From NCBI RefSeq assembly GCF_042854845.1, contig NZ_AP031498.1, positions 4,774,001 through 4,838,000 on the forward strand: a stretch of DNA of 64,000 nucleotides. The letters run 5' to 3'. Positions 8,357-18,219 of this stretch are shown here, in pieces; position 1 is the stretch's first letter; every line of letters begins with the position of its first letter. The notes under the pieces are model-generated. The model had not been told where the DNA came from and searched no databases. It worked only from the letters and a program-made list of their open reading frames with translations. The translations under genes and the position numbers were made by a program. Source of the stretch: Maricurvus nonylphenolicus. Lineage in GTDB: Bacteria; Pseudomonadota; Gammaproteobacteria; Pseudomonadales; Cellvibrionaceae.

Positions 8357-10579
8357 ATGAAAATGTCAAAAACCGCTCTGGCGGCAACCATTGCTTCAAC
8401 AATAGCACTACCTTCCCAGGCTGAAACTAACAGCTTTGCGATTGAAGAAATCATAGTTACGGCTCAAAAACGCGCACAATCCATGTCTGATATTGGTGTA
8501 ACCGTCAGTGCCTTCGGCGGTGATGAAATTAAAGAATTGGGTTTCACCAAAGCGCAGGATATCGCCTCCCACACCCCAGGTTTATCCACAGCCAATGCGA
8601 CCTCCGGCGGCACACCGATTTTCGCTATCCGCGGTATTGGTCTTGATGACTTCAACAGCAACAACACCAGCGGGGTTGGCGTTTACATCGATGAAGTACT
8701 CGCCCCTTATCCCGTATTCCTCAATGGTCAGCTATTCGATATAGAGCGTGTTGAAGTGCTAAAAGGTCCCCAAGGCACACTCTACGGCAAGAACACCACT
8801 GGCGGCGCAATCAATTATGTATCGATAAAGCCCAGTACAGATTTTGAAGGATACATTACCGCAGGCGTTTCTCGCTGGAATACCTACAAACTGGAAGCCG
8901 CCGTTAACACACCGCTTAGCGATACGGTAAGTACTCGCCTGGCGCTTGCCCTTAACCAAGGCGATGGCTGGCAAGAAGATATTGATACCGGCAAAGAGTT
9001 TGGCGATACAGATAACATCTCTGCGCGATCTCTTACCAATATTGATATCAATGACAGCACCAGTCTTTTGCTAAACCTGCATTACACGAGAGACAAGAGC
9101 ACACCCGTATCGCCTCAGAACCTGACGATCGACAATGAGTTCAGCCTACCATCAGGAACACTGGGCATTGTCAGCAATAATGCCAAAGATGTTCGCGTCG
9201 GTAATTTAGCCGTTGACCGCGATGAAAAGGGCTATGGTGCCTCTGCCAATCTCACCATCGATTTCGAAGACTTTAGTCTTATCTCGATTACTGCTGTAGA
9301 TACCTACGAACGTGCAGTGACCGATAATTATGATGGCGTAGCTATCACAACGGACGACTTTGTCTTTAGCGATGAATTCGATGTTTACTCACAAGAGTTT
9401 CGCATAACCTCAAACACGGAAAATGGATTTCACTGGGTTGCAGGTCTTTCCTACTCGTACGATAAAATCGATGCAGAAACACTGGTTGATGTTGGAGACC
9501 TCGCCGCCGTCACTCTGGGTGATCCGAGCATAGAACACAGTTATACCCAATCAGCCTACACACAAACCAGCAAATCCTTCGGTGCCTTTATACATACGGA
9601 AACCGAGCTCACGGATGCTCTCAAGTTAACTGTCGGTATGCGCTACTCCTCCGACACCCGAGAGTTTGATGGCCAATCGATAGATCAAACAGGATTAACG
9701 GCACTGTTTGCAGGTTCTCCCGTGCCCATTCCCGGTACCGTAATCGCCGAGCTGGACGACAGTGAAACAGAAACAAACTTTTCCGGCAAAGTAGGCTTGG
9801 ATTACTTTATTACTGAAGACTGGTTACTCTATGGCAGTGTTTCAACCAGCTATAAATCCGGCATCTTTTATGCCTCCCCAGCTGGTGACCCATCGGCATT
9901 ATCCTATATTGAACCCGAAGAAATCCTTGCCTATGAACTGGGCTTTAAAGGCTCGCTACTAGGCAACACCATGCAAATTAACGGTGCCTACTATCACTAT
10001 CAATACGATGACAGGCAGTCAAAAGTCACCGCTGTCAGCCCAAGCGTTCCAGGCCTCATCTTTGCGACATTGGGCAATATTGAAGAGTCCGAAATCAGCG
10101 GAGGAGAACTGGAATTCCGTTGGTTGCCTACTGAAGGCCTGGACTTGCGCGCCGGGGTTTCTTATGTAGATAGTGAAGTCATTAAATCACCCGCCACAGT
10201 AAGAGGCCTGACGCTCTCCAGTCCTATTGAAGAAGGCATTGACCTGGCTCAGGCGCCTAAATGGTCATACAACACGGTTGTGCGTTATGAGTCCGATTGG
10301 CTGGATGCCTATACCCTAGCGGCTCAGGTTCAATACAGCTGGACCGATGAGCAATCAAGCTCACTCACGGGCCTCAACGAGCAATATGGTGAAATCGATA
10401 ACCTGGGGTTGCGTCTGTCTCTTGAGCCCCACGACAGTAGCTGGCAGCTGACCGCCTGGGCCTCAAATCTGGAAAATAAAAGTGCAAGCACCTATTCATT
10501 TACCAGCACCGAAGGTGGTCAGGTTGTCTATCGGCAACAACCACGAAATTATGGCGTTGAGCTGAGTTATAATTTCTAA
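8357..10579 (+). CDS. TonB-dependent outer-membrane receptor
   Basis: A 740-residue receptor. The signal peptide (residues 1-22) ends at PSQA-ET. The TonB-box/plug start is IEEIIVTAQKR (29-39). The plug carries IRGIGLDDFNSNNTSGVGVYI-type and VEVLKGPQGTLYGKNTTGGA motifs, and a 22-strand beta-barrel follows, ending in the outer-membrane signal YGVELSYNF with terminal Phe. The protein imports a ligand across the outer membrane using TonB energy; catabolic neighbours suggest a hydrophobic organic substrate, not iron. It is a single gene with its own terminator. It lacks the promoter and 3' flank shared by the receptors at 25.6 and 39.8 kb. Confidence 0.93.
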   Translation: MKMSKTALAATIASTIALPSQAETNSFAIEEIIVTAQKRAQSMSDIGVTVSAFGGDEIKELGFTKAQDIASHTPGLSTANATSGGTPIFAIRGIGLDDFNSNNTSGVGVYIDEVLAPYPVFLNGQLFDIERVEVLKGPQGTLYGKNTTGGAINYVSIKPSTDFEGYITAGVSRWNTYKLEAAVNTPLSDTVSTRLALALNQGDGWQEDIDTGKEFGDTDNISARSLTNIDINDSTSLLLNLHYTRDKSTPVSPQNLTIDNEFSLPSGTLGIVSNNAKDVRVGNLAVDRDEKGYGASANLTIDFEDFSLISITAVDTYERAVTDNYDGVAITTDDFVFSDEFDVYSQEFRITSNTENGFHWVAGLSYSYDKIDAETLVDVGDLAAVTLGDPSIEHSYTQSAYTQTSKSFGAFIHTETELTDALKLTVGMRYSSDTREFDGQSIDQTGLTALFAGSPVPIPGTVIAELDDSETETNFSGKVGLDYFITEDWLLYGSVSTSYKSGIFYASPAGDPSALSYIEPEEILAYELGFKGSLLGNTMQINGAYYHYQYDDRQSKVTAVSPSVPGLIFATLGNIEESEISGGELEFRWLPTEGLDLRAGVSYVDSEVIKSPATVRGLTLSSPIEEGIDLAQAPKWSYNTVVRYESDWLDAYTLAAQVQYSWTDEQSSSLTGLNEQYGEIDNLGLRLSLEPHDSSWQLTAWASNLENKSASTYSFTSTEGGQVVYRQQPRNYGVELSYNF

Positions 10580-10614
10580 TGGTTTAGGTATCTGACTTTT
10601 CTTCCATAAAAAAG

Positions 10615-10647
10615 AAACGCCCACTCAAATATTTCGAGTGGGCGTTT
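10615..10647. terminator. Bidirectional stem-loop between TonB receptor and convergent SDR
   Basis: A 12-bp perfect stem, AAACGCCCACTC pairing with GAGTGGGCGTTT, with a 9-base loop. A-rich sequence lies to the left and T-rich to the right of the stem, so it can end transcripts from both convergent genes. Confidence 0.75.
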
Positions 10648-10674
10648 ACACACGAACACTTAACTCAATTGTTT

Positions 10675-11454
10675 TTACTTAGGCGGCATACGAATACCAC
10701 CATCCATACGAATCACTTCCGCATTCAGATAGGGATTGGTAATACATTCCATCACGGTAAACGCCAGCTCTTCACCACTGCCCAATCGTTTAGGGAATAA
10801 TACTGACTGGCCCAAGTGAGCCTTGAAGGCCTCGGCCTCTTCACCTTCACCATAAATAGGTGTATCAATCAAGCCAGGTGCTACCGTGTTGACGCGAATG
10901 CCGGAAGCACTCAAGTCGCGAGCAATCGGTAACGTCATACCCGCAACCCCAGCTTTGGATGCAGAGTAAGACGCTTGGCCAATCTGACCATCAAAGGCGG
11001 CACAGGACGCCAAATTCACAATAGCACCACGGCTACCATCGGCATCCATAGGTTCTGTTTTTGCCATAGCCGCCGCTGCGCGACTCAGTACATTAAAGGT
11101 TCCCACCAGATTGATCTTGATAATTAGATCAAACTTTTCCAGAGGCATTGGCTCATTATCGCGAGTAATTGTGCGCATAGGCATACCAATACCTGCCGAG
11201 TTTACACAGGCACGCAAAGGGCCCAATGCACAGGCAGCCGCAACAGCGGCATCGGCATCTTCTGTTTTGGTTACATCACACTTAACAAATACACCACCAA
11301 TCTCTTTGGCGACTTGAGCTCCACGCTCTTCGTTAAGATCCGCAATAACGACTTTGGAGCCCGCTTCTGCCAGCTGGCGTGCGGTGGCCTCTCCAATACC
11401 GGAAGCACCACCGGTCACAATAGATGAGCTTCCTTCAAGATTTACTCTTGGCAT
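10675..11454 (-). CDS. SDR oxidoreductase, 3-hydroxyacyl-CoA dehydrogenase-like
   Basis: A 259-residue classical short-chain dehydrogenase. The NAD-binding TGGASGIG is at 14-21, the NSAG motif at 85-88, catalytic Ser150, and Tyr163-x-x-x-Lys167 (YSASK). Asp39 after the second strand (VVIADLN) favours NAD over NADP. The sequence resembles HSD17B10-type 3-hydroxyacyl-CoA dehydrogenases, with the ending AEVIRMDGGIRMPPK. It would oxidise a hydroxyacyl-CoA or a secondary alcohol. It follows an MFS gene on the same strand after 131 bp. Confidence 0.87.
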   Translation of the reverse strand: MPRVNLEGSSSIVTGGASGIGEATARQLAEAGSKVVIADLNEERGAQVAKEIGGVFVKCDVTKTEDADAAVAAACALGPLRACVNSAGIGMPMRTITRDNEPMPLEKFDLIIKINLVGTFNVLSRAAAAMAKTEPMDADGSRGAIVNLASCAAFDGQIGQASYSASKAGVAGMTLPIARDLSASGIRVNTVAPGLIDTPIYGEGEEAEAFKAHLGQSVLFPKRLGSGEELAFTVMECITNPYLNAEVIRMDGGIRMPPK

Positions 11455-11585
11455 AATGTTTATCCCTTTGAATAGTTTTAAAGACGAGGTAAGCCTAGCA
11501 CAGGCTTTGCTTATTCAACACTTTCAACTCGTAGTGACTGTCAGATTCTATTATCAACATTTCATCAATGCGATATCAGATATAA

Positions 11586-12917
11586 TCAGGCAGGTACATT
11601 ATCCATATCCCGAATTACAGTACGACTGGCGCAAACGAAAAAATATGCCGCTAAACTGCCACCAAAAATAGCTGCAGTAAACATGGCATAACGCAGAGAT
11701 TGTCCGCCCTCGGGCATCGCCAGCATATCACTCAGGAATCCTACTGCAGCAGGTCCCATTCCCATGCCAATAATATTGATTACGAAATAGAGCACGGCCG
11801 TTGCTTGCGCTCGGGTGGCTGTCGATACCAATCCATGACTCAGTGCAAGAATGGCGGGCAACCAGGAGGAAAATATCGCCGTGCTCACCACACTCAGAGT
11901 AAGTGCTAAATATAAATGCTCCGTCGTTAAGATAATAAACGTAAAGCCACCGCTACAAAATATGACTGTCGCAGGCAACCAAACATACCAACGGCGGTCT
12001 CTAAGTATTAACTTATCCGCCAGCAGCCCGCCACCAATTGTTCCAATGATACCGCCGAGACCTGAGGCCAAGCCCAACCATGTTCCCACTTCTCCCATAG
12101 ACGTTTCAAACGCTCGCAGAAAATAGGAGGGCAGCCAGTTGCCCATACCATAACTGGCAAACGACGCCATGCCACCACCAAGGGCAATATAACGAAACGA
12201 GGTGGTATGCCATAAGTCCCGAATAGTCCCCCAAAGGGACCCATGCGGCTTATCAGTCTCAACCGCTGGTTTGCCAAAACGGTAACGGGCCGGCTCTTTG
12301 ACCAAAAAGCACAACAGCAATGCAAATAAAATCCCCGGTAGACCAACCGCAATAAATGCGGTGCGCCAGCCATAAACTTGACCTAACCAGCCGCCGAGTA
12401 CAAAACCCACAAATACACCAAGATATACCCCGGAGGTGTAGACAGACATAGCCGTTGCACGGGACTTTTCCGGGTACATATCGGAAATCATCGAGAGTGC
12501 TGGTGGTGTACCACCTGCTTCACCGACCGCAACGCCCATCCGGGCCAGTAACATCTGTACAAAACTTTGCGCCATGCCACAGAGCGCGGTCATTAAACTC
12601 CAAATCGCCAGTGAGGCAGCAATCACATTGCGACGATTACTGCGATCGGCCAAACGTGCGATGGGAATACCACAGATAACATAGAGACAGGCGAAGGCAA
12701 AACCGGACATCATACCCAGCTGGGTATCAGAAAAGCCCATGTCTGCTTTAATGGACTCTTGCAGAATTACTAATAGCTGACGGTCGACAAAATTAAACAT
12801 GTAAACCAGCGCCAACATCAACAGAACAAAGTGCCGATAAGCGGGTTTATCATAAGAAAATGAGCCGGGCTCAGCGATCGGCCCGTTATCACTGGCCAGG
12901 TTTTCAACTGTACTCAT
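11586..12917 (-). CDS. MFS transporter, spinster-like
   Basis: A 443-residue major facilitator with twelve predicted helices. The first helix carries MFNFVDRQLLVILQESIK, typical of the spinster-type branch often linked to lipid or aromatic catabolism. The loop 2-3 motif is IPIARLADRSNRRNV. It acts in the inner membrane and probably moves the substrate or a breakdown product of the nearby pathway. It lies between an SDR gene downstream and the esterase unit upstream, from which a terminator at 12974 separates it. Confidence 0.87.
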   Translation of the reverse strand: MSTVENLASDNGPIAEPGSFSYDKPAYRHFVLLMLALVYMFNFVDRQLLVILQESIKADMGFSDTQLGMMSGFAFACLYVICGIPIARLADRSNRRNVIAASLAIWSLMTALCGMAQSFVQMLLARMGVAVGEAGGTPPALSMISDMYPEKSRATAMSVYTSGVYLGVFVGFVLGGWLGQVYGWRTAFIAVGLPGILFALLLCFLVKEPARYRFGKPAVETDKPHGSLWGTIRDLWHTTSFRYIALGGGMASFASYGMGNWLPSYFLRAFETSMGEVGTWLGLASGLGGIIGTIGGGLLADKLILRDRRWYVWLPATVIFCSGGFTFIILTTEHLYLALTLSVVSTAIFSSWLPAILALSHGLVSTATRAQATAVLYFVINIIGMGMGPAAVGFLSDMLAMPEGGQSLRYAMFTAAIFGGSLAAYFFVCASRTVIRDMDNVPA

Positions 12918-12966
12918 ATGGCTATCTCGAATATTTACTTATTGTTATTTTCACAAATTCCATCTA

Positions 12967-13000
12967 ACAAAAACCCCTACTGAATGTATTTCAGCAGGGG
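12967..13000 (-). terminator. Rho-independent terminator of the esterase/membrane-protein unit
   Basis: On the minus strand an 11-bp stem (CCCCTGCTGAA with TTCAGTAGGGG, one G-T pair) with a 5-base loop is followed by TTTTTG. It lies just after the stop of the 170-residue membrane protein gene. Confidence 0.8.
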
Positions 13001-13028
13001 CTAAATCCAGAAGGCAAAATACGCTTTA

Positions 13029-13541
13029 TTACACCTCAGCGTCTGTCGTCTCACTTTTAAGCTGAGTTGTATTGGCTATCGTCACGCCGTGGTAAACTGC
13101 TATAGGGACAAAGATTACCGTGGCAATTGCACAACCAAAACCTTTCACCATAGAAAAGGCTAACGGACTCAGTGGCCCTGCGCCCGCGACTAGCAGATAG
13201 ATGCCCAAAGGCAGCGCAACAACAACAAGGCCCAAGCAACCAATAATACCTATCGCCGACCAAGGTCCCTGAGGCAACCAACTCAAACTGAAACGGTTGG
13301 GGATGACATCATCGACGAATTCACCCCTAACAGCACGACGGCGAAACCAGAACAAAAATATGATCGCAAGGATGGCAGGCAACATAAAACCGGTAAATAA
13401 AAAGTCAGCGATATATCCTTGCTGGCCTTCAGAGGGAATCCCAGGTAGCTCGTTCTTAATCCAGTAGGTAATCCCTGCGTTACCGACAAGGTTACCGATA
13501 GTCGCGTTTCTGGTTTGCGTTATAACTTCTTTATTTAACAT
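13029..13541 (-). CDS. Uncharacterised multi-helix membrane protein next to carboxylesterase
   Basis: A 170-residue protein with three strong hydrophobic segments, about residues 48-67 (FLFTGFMLPAILAIIFLFWF), 95-120 and 128-152. A basic FRRRAVRGEF loop follows the first helix. No family is recognised. The gene begins 43 bp after the stop of a membrane-anchored type-B carboxylesterase and ends at a terminator, so the two form an operon. A partner role for the esterase, or transport of a product, is possible but speculative. Confidence 0.7.
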   Translation of the reverse strand: MLNKEVITQTRNATIGNLVGNAGITYWIKNELPGIPSEGQQGYIADFLFTGFMLPAILAIIFLFWFRRRAVRGEFVDDVIPNRFSLSWLPQGPWSAIGIIGCLGLVVVALPLGIYLLVAGAGPLSPLAFSMVKGFGCAIATVIFVPIAVYHGVTIANTTQLKSETTDAEV

Positions 13542-13584
13542 TAATTCTTCTCTCTTGATGAAATCGTTATCTGACTAGATCTAC

Positions 13585-15222
13585 TTAACTGGCCAGTAAT
13601 TCATCGCCATCCTCGCGAAACTCACACCATCTCTCCAATTCGAACTTATCGACTGAAGATTTAACGTGAGGATTTTTCTCAACAATCATGCATTCCTGCT
13701 GACTGTTCGTGTATTGCGGCCACTCAGGCATACCGGCACCATTGGGATTACCGGTTTTAGCAAACTGAATCAGCGTGTTGGACCAAGCCAAACCTAACTG
13801 AACTATCTCCGGGTCGTTCTTGTCATACCACAGGCTATTTTCACCGAGATCATCACGGGCGAAATTGTTAAAGGTGAAGTCCAGCTCTGCGGCGTGACAA
13901 GCCCCCAATTTATAGCCAAACGGATTAACCTGCACAGGCTCCTCAAACCGGTATGCCCACACATTGCGACCCGCTTGAGCCGCCCATTCTGCAGCGGTAA
14001 CAGCACTGCTGATAAAACCCTCGGTCCAAACTCGATCATGCAACTGCTTAAGACTATCGCCAGGGTGATCCTGCTTCAGTCGCTCAAGATAACCATCAGT
14101 GTCATGATCCAACGTCGTTAGGCTTGCAATAGGCGGTATCACCGCCTTGAATGCAATACGCGGTGCGATAAGGCTAAACAATTTTCCTTCATCGCGATTG
14201 GAGCCAATAATGATGGGAACACCCGCTTTGCCTTGCTCATGGATGGCATCTTTTAAGCTTCGGCTAATCACCGTACCATCAACATTACCACCCGCAAAAA
14301 ACCCTACCTTGGCCTGTACCTTGAGAATTTCCTCAGTGGATAGAGTTGTTAACGCTGCTGGAATATCTTTTTCTTGTTCCAGGTCGAGGGCTTTTTGTAG
14401 CTCAGGGTTGTAATCGTGCGGCGGCAGGGCTACAGCCATACCACTATGCACGATGGCCTTATGAAACAAACCGTCGGCCGCCGGGGCACAAACCAGTGAC
14501 GATACAGAAGCACCACCAGCAGACTGCCCAAAAATAGTCACGTTATTCGGATCACCACCATAGTCGGCAATATTGTCTCGCACCCACTCAAGGGCAAGAA
14601 TCTGATCACGAATACCGTTGGATGCGGAGCCCGCATATTGGTCGCCAAATTTGGACAGATCATAAAAGCCCAACATGCCCAGACGGTAGTTAATCGCTAC
14701 AACAACCGCATCGCCCTGTTCTGCTAACACATGCCCGGGATAACCATTACCGGTGCCATAAATAAAAGCGCCACCGTGAATCCAAAATAGAACGGGGCGA
14801 TTAGCACCTTCGGTCGATGGGGTATAAACACTTAAAAACAAGCAGTCTTCTGACTGCACCGGCATATTGGGTTCTTGTGTACTGTTGTCCGCTTTGGGTT
14901 GAATTGGCGCATTAGGAAAGCGTGTAGCATCTAAAGTACCTTCCCAGCCACCGGCAGCGGTTGCTGGTTTAAAGCGCTTATCACCAATAGGGGCTTGGCC
15001 GTATCGAATCCCCAGAAAAGCCATTACCCGGCCTTTCTCCGTGTCTTTTTGCAAACCGATGATTTGTCCCAAGCGAGTTACGATAGGCGCCGTCTTATCC
15101 CATGATTCCAGATTACTGAATCTATCCCGATATGGCCCGAACCAGTTAAACAGGTTATGACCAAAGAAGAACCATAAGCCTGCCAACACAACCAGAATTA
15201 TTACGCCTAAAGTCATCAGCAT
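13585..15222 (-). CDS. Type-B carboxylesterase with N-terminal membrane anchor
   Basis: A 545-residue alpha/beta hydrolase of the cholinesterase/carboxylesterase-B family. Residues 1-21 form one hydrophobic helix without an obvious cleavage site, so the enzyme is probably anchored with the catalytic domain in the periplasm. The oxyanion motif HGGAF is at 149-153, and the nucleophile is Ser234 in FGQSAGGASV (GQSAG instead of the commoner GESAG). SEDCLFLSVYTP is the family's second signature. The acid is probably Glu in SNRDEGKLF and the His in GACHAAELDF. It would cleave carboxylic esters. It precedes a small membrane protein gene and follows an AraC regulator gene on the same strand. Confidence 0.9.
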   Translation of the reverse strand: MLMTLGVIILVVLAGLWFFFGHNLFNWFGPYRDRFSNLESWDKTAPIVTRLGQIIGLQKDTEKGRVMAFLGIRYGQAPIGDKRFKPATAAGGWEGTLDATRFPNAPIQPKADNSTQEPNMPVQSEDCLFLSVYTPSTEGANRPVLFWIHGGAFIYGTGNGYPGHVLAEQGDAVVVAINYRLGMLGFYDLSKFGDQYAGSASNGIRDQILALEWVRDNIADYGGDPNNVTIFGQSAGGASVSSLVCAPAADGLFHKAIVHSGMAVALPPHDYNPELQKALDLEQEKDIPAALTTLSTEEILKVQAKVGFFAGGNVDGTVISRSLKDAIHEQGKAGVPIIIGSNRDEGKLFSLIAPRIAFKAVIPPIASLTTLDHDTDGYLERLKQDHPGDSLKQLHDRVWTEGFISSAVTAAEWAAQAGRNVWAYRFEEPVQVNPFGYKLGACHAAELDFTFNNFARDDLGENSLWYDKNDPEIVQLGLAWSNTLIQFAKTGNPNGAGMPEWPQYTNSQQECMIVEKNPHVKSSVDKFELERWCEFREDGDELLAS

Positions 15223-15285
15223 TATTATTTTTCCTTCATATTGGAAGCGGTCATGAATGACAGCAGATCAAAATATCGCACAGGC

Positions 15286-15311
15286 ACTTAATATACAGAT
15301 ACTTAATATAC
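15286..15311. promoter_or_regulatory. Direct repeat upstream of the carboxylesterase
   Basis: The 11-mer ACTTAATATAC occurs at 15286-15296 and again at 15301-15311, a 15-bp period, 64 bp upstream of the esterase start. AraC-type regulators bind direct repeats and an AraC-type gene ends at 15477, but the period is not two full helical turns. Function is inferred only. Confidence 0.3.
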
Positions 15312-15476
15312 TGCCGCAGAAAGCGATAAATCGATGGCAATTTGAGCCAGCATCTTGATAGATTAGGCCAAACCGGTCAAATCGGTTAAAGGTGGAATGC
15401 AAGAAACACCAGAGAAAATCAGCCTCCTGACGTGTATATAGCAACCGGAAGTTAACAGCGTTTTGGCTAGAATAAA

Positions 15477-16580
15477 TTAATCTAGCGAGCGCCATTTGGA
15501 AGGCGTAACGCCCTTCCAACCGGTAAAGGCACGGGTAAAGGCAGCAGGATCGGTATAACCCATGCGGTAGGCCACCTCGGATACCGTCAACTTGTGATTG
15601 GCCAACAGGTTTTCTGCCCGCTCAGACTGCACCTCAGTAAACAGCTGATTGTAATTGGCCCCCTCTTTGGCCAACTGCCGGGTTAGGCTGCGCTCAGATA
15701 ATCCCAATAGCTTGGCAATTTCGACTTTTTTCAAGGGTGGCGTACTGGCCCACAACCAACGGGTTACCTGGTCAGTCAGGGTGGCATCTTCTTCTAACAG
15801 AGCGGCTTCTTTCTCCACCAACTTAAGCGCCAGTTTGAAACTCAGCGGGTAAGAACGTTTGGGTACATGATGAAAAAATCCAGGCTCACAAATAATGCTC
15901 GCTTCAGGCGCCTCAAATTCAATCGCAAAGCGAAAGGTTCGAGCGACGAGCGACCAATCATCCGGCCGTTTAAAGGGTAAGCGAACTTTTTTCAGTAACG
16001 AGCGATCAGAAACAATATCCAACAGAGTTGCCACGGCGGAAGTAATATCTAACAGTAGCGCGTACTTGTAGGTTTCCTCGACATCTTTTGGGCTACCAAA
16101 GGTCGTAGGTAACATATCCAGCTGATAGGTAACACTGTCTTCAGTATCCGAGGACGCCACGATCATGCGGCTGCGACCCCAGTTGGTCTGCGGGTAATTG
16201 ATTGTTACGTTAAGCGCATCAAGAATAGTCGGTGCACTCTGCCAAGCCATACCCAGCGCGCCAAACATATGCGCGCGGGTAAAGTGCATGGCTTGAAACA
16301 GCCTGACTTCCAAGGACACTTCAGAGCGTAAATACTTGCGCACTTCATTGAGGATTTCGTAATCCTGCTGCAGAGAAACAGGGAAACCCGGATCACCATA
16401 GGCATGGTCCGGTATGCCAACACTGTTGAGAATTTTGACAGCATCTTCTTTTTCCAACTCGGCCGTTTCAAATTGCCACAGCAAACCGCCAATGGTGCGC
16501 TGGGCTGATCCCAGATCACCGCCGGTGACTATCGTTCCCTGATTTAGGGAGCTTTCATTTATGTTATCGTGCTGCGCCAT
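15477..16580 (-). CDS. AraC-family transcriptional regulator
   Basis: A 367-residue regulator. A long N-terminal domain of the Arabinose_bd / OruR type (residues about 25-240) precedes the AraC DNA-binding domain: KKVEIAKLLGLSERSLTRQL, TVSEVAYRMGYTDPAAFTRA and FTGWKGVTPSKWRSL at the C-terminus. It lies divergent from the flavin monooxygenase operon (136 bp) and directly upstream of the esterase gene, so either or both may be controlled. No ligand can be named. Confidence 0.9.
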   Translation of the reverse strand: MAQHDNINESSLNQGTIVTGGDLGSAQRTIGGLLWQFETAELEKEDAVKILNSVGIPDHAYGDPGFPVSLQQDYEILNEVRKYLRSEVSLEVRLFQAMHFTRAHMFGALGMAWQSAPTILDALNVTINYPQTNWGRSRMIVASSDTEDSVTYQLDMLPTTFGSPKDVEETYKYALLLDITSAVATLLDIVSDRSLLKKVRLPFKRPDDWSLVARTFRFAIEFEAPEASIICEPGFFHHVPKRSYPLSFKLALKLVEKEAALLEEDATLTDQVTRWLWASTPPLKKVEIAKLLGLSERSLTRQLAKEGANYNQLFTEVQSERAENLLANHKLTVSEVAYRMGYTDPAAFTRAFTGWKGVTPSKWRSLD

Positions 16581-16716
16581 AAGAATTGTCGCCTTGCGCC
16601 ATCTTGTCCTACTTTATCAAGACTCTGGCTTGATGTGCAATCGATCTTTACCCCGCCCTTCCCCTAAGATTTAACACAATCTGTACTTCACCATATCTAT
16701 TTAGAGGAAGGCCATC

Positions 16717-18183
16717 ATGAGTTCAGGTGAGCACTTCAATGTCATTTTAGTTGGCGCAGGCATATCCGGATTGGGTATCGCACACCATATTCAAGAACAA
16801 TGCCCGGCAAAGGGCTTTGTTATTTTAGAAGAGAAAGACACCTTCGGTGGCACCTGGGATACCTTTAAATACCCCGGCATTCGCTCCGACAGTGATCTGT
16901 ACACTTTCGGTTACCGCTTCAAGCCCTGGACCGGTGCGCCTGTTGCAGACGGCGAATATATTTTGTCGTATCTGGGTGATGTGATCGACGAAGATAAACT
17001 CGACGATAAAATTCGCTACAACCACAAGATTACTGGCGCCAACTGGTGCAGCCAAGCTAAGCGCTGGACCATAGATATTTTTCATAAAGACACTGGCGAA
17101 AATAGCCAATTGACCTGTGACTTCTTTATCTGGAGTGGCGGCTACTATGATCACAATCAAGGTTACACACCGAACTGGGCGGGTCTCTCCGATTTTAAGG
17201 GCGATGTTATTCATCCGCAATTCTGGTCTGAAGACACAGATTTAAGCGGTAAACAAGTTATCGTCATTGGCTCGGGCGCCACAGCTGCAACCGTTATTCC
17301 CAACATTGCCGATGACTGCGAGCATGTCACTATGCTGCAGCGCTCGCCTACCTATTTCTGGACAGGCGAGAATAAAAACGAACTGGCCGACCGCTTACGC
17401 TTATTAGAAGTGCCCGATAACTGCGTTCACGAAATTGTGCGCCGTGATCTGTTGCAAACACAAAAAGAAATCCAGCATGCTTCTGCTCAATATCCGGAAT
17501 ATATGAAGCAGGAGTTTCTAAAAGGGGTACGAGAGCACGTCGGTGACGAAATTACCAAACAACACTTCACGCCCAGCTATAAGCCTTGGCAGCAACGTGT
17601 AGCCTATGTACCTGATTGTGACCTGTTTAATGCCATCAATGATGGCAAGGTAAGCGTTGTGACGAATCATATCGAGCGCTTCACCGAAAACGGTATTCAA
17701 CTGCAATCCGGTGAAATACTCGAAGCCGATGTTGTTATTACCGCCACCGGCTTCAATGCCATACCAATTGGTGGTATTCCCTATACTGTTGATGGCAAAA
17801 CCCTTAACCCAGCCGATGCCTTTACTTATCGCGGCATTATGATTTCGGGCTTCCCGAACTTTGCCATGATGTTTGGTTACCTGCGCACCAGCTGGACTAT
17901 GCGAGTTGATCTGGTAGCCGATTATATCTGCCGCCTGCTAAACCATATGGATCAACAACAACACAAAGTTGTTACACCTACCCTGCGTCCACAGGATGCT
18001 GACATGAACAGAAATAGCTGGATTGATGAAGACGAATTCAATCCAGGCTATTTCCAGCGCAGCGGCCACCTGTCACCCAGCAGCGGTGATTACGAGCCCT
18101 GGCGCTTCTCCCCGGATTATTACGAAGAAAAAGATCAAATGCCGTTATTTGATCTTAATGAAGACGCTTTGCAATACCAATAG
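16717..18183 (+). CDS. Flavin monooxygenase, Baeyer-Villiger type
   Basis: A 488-residue FAD/NADPH monooxygenase. The FAD site GAGISG is at 13-18, followed by GGTWDTFKYPGIRSDSD (44-60) as in Baeyer-Villiger enzymes. The fingerprint FxGxxxHxxxW is present at 160-170 (FKGDVIHPQFW). The NADPH Rossmann motif GSGATA is at 185-190. ATGFN appears near residue 343. Such enzymes insert oxygen next to a ketone to form an ester or lactone, or oxidise heteroatoms. Its place at the head of an SDR/beta-oxidation run suggests the ketone comes from an SDR-oxidised alcohol and the product ester goes to the nearby esterases. Substrate unknown. Confidence 0.9.
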   Translation: MSSGEHFNVILVGAGISGLGIAHHIQEQCPAKGFVILEEKDTFGGTWDTFKYPGIRSDSDLYTFGYRFKPWTGAPVADGEYILSYLGDVIDEDKLDDKIRYNHKITGANWCSQAKRWTIDIFHKDTGENSQLTCDFFIWSGGYYDHNQGYTPNWAGLSDFKGDVIHPQFWSEDTDLSGKQVIVIGSGATAATVIPNIADDCEHVTMLQRSPTYFWTGENKNELADRLRLLEVPDNCVHEIVRRDLLQTQKEIQHASAQYPEYMKQEFLKGVREHVGDEITKQHFTPSYKPWQQRVAYVPDCDLFNAINDGKVSVVTNHIERFTENGIQLQSGEILEADVVITATGFNAIPIGGIPYTVDGKTLNPADAFTYRGIMISGFPNFAMMFGYLRTSWTMRVDLVADYICRLLNHMDQQQHKVVTPTLRPQDADMNRNSWIDEDEFNPGYFQRSGHLSPSSGDYEPWRFSPDYYEEKDQMPLFDLNEDALQYQ

Positions 18184-18219
18184 ACATTACAGCAGAGCGT
18201 TTAGAAGAGAGACAAGATT

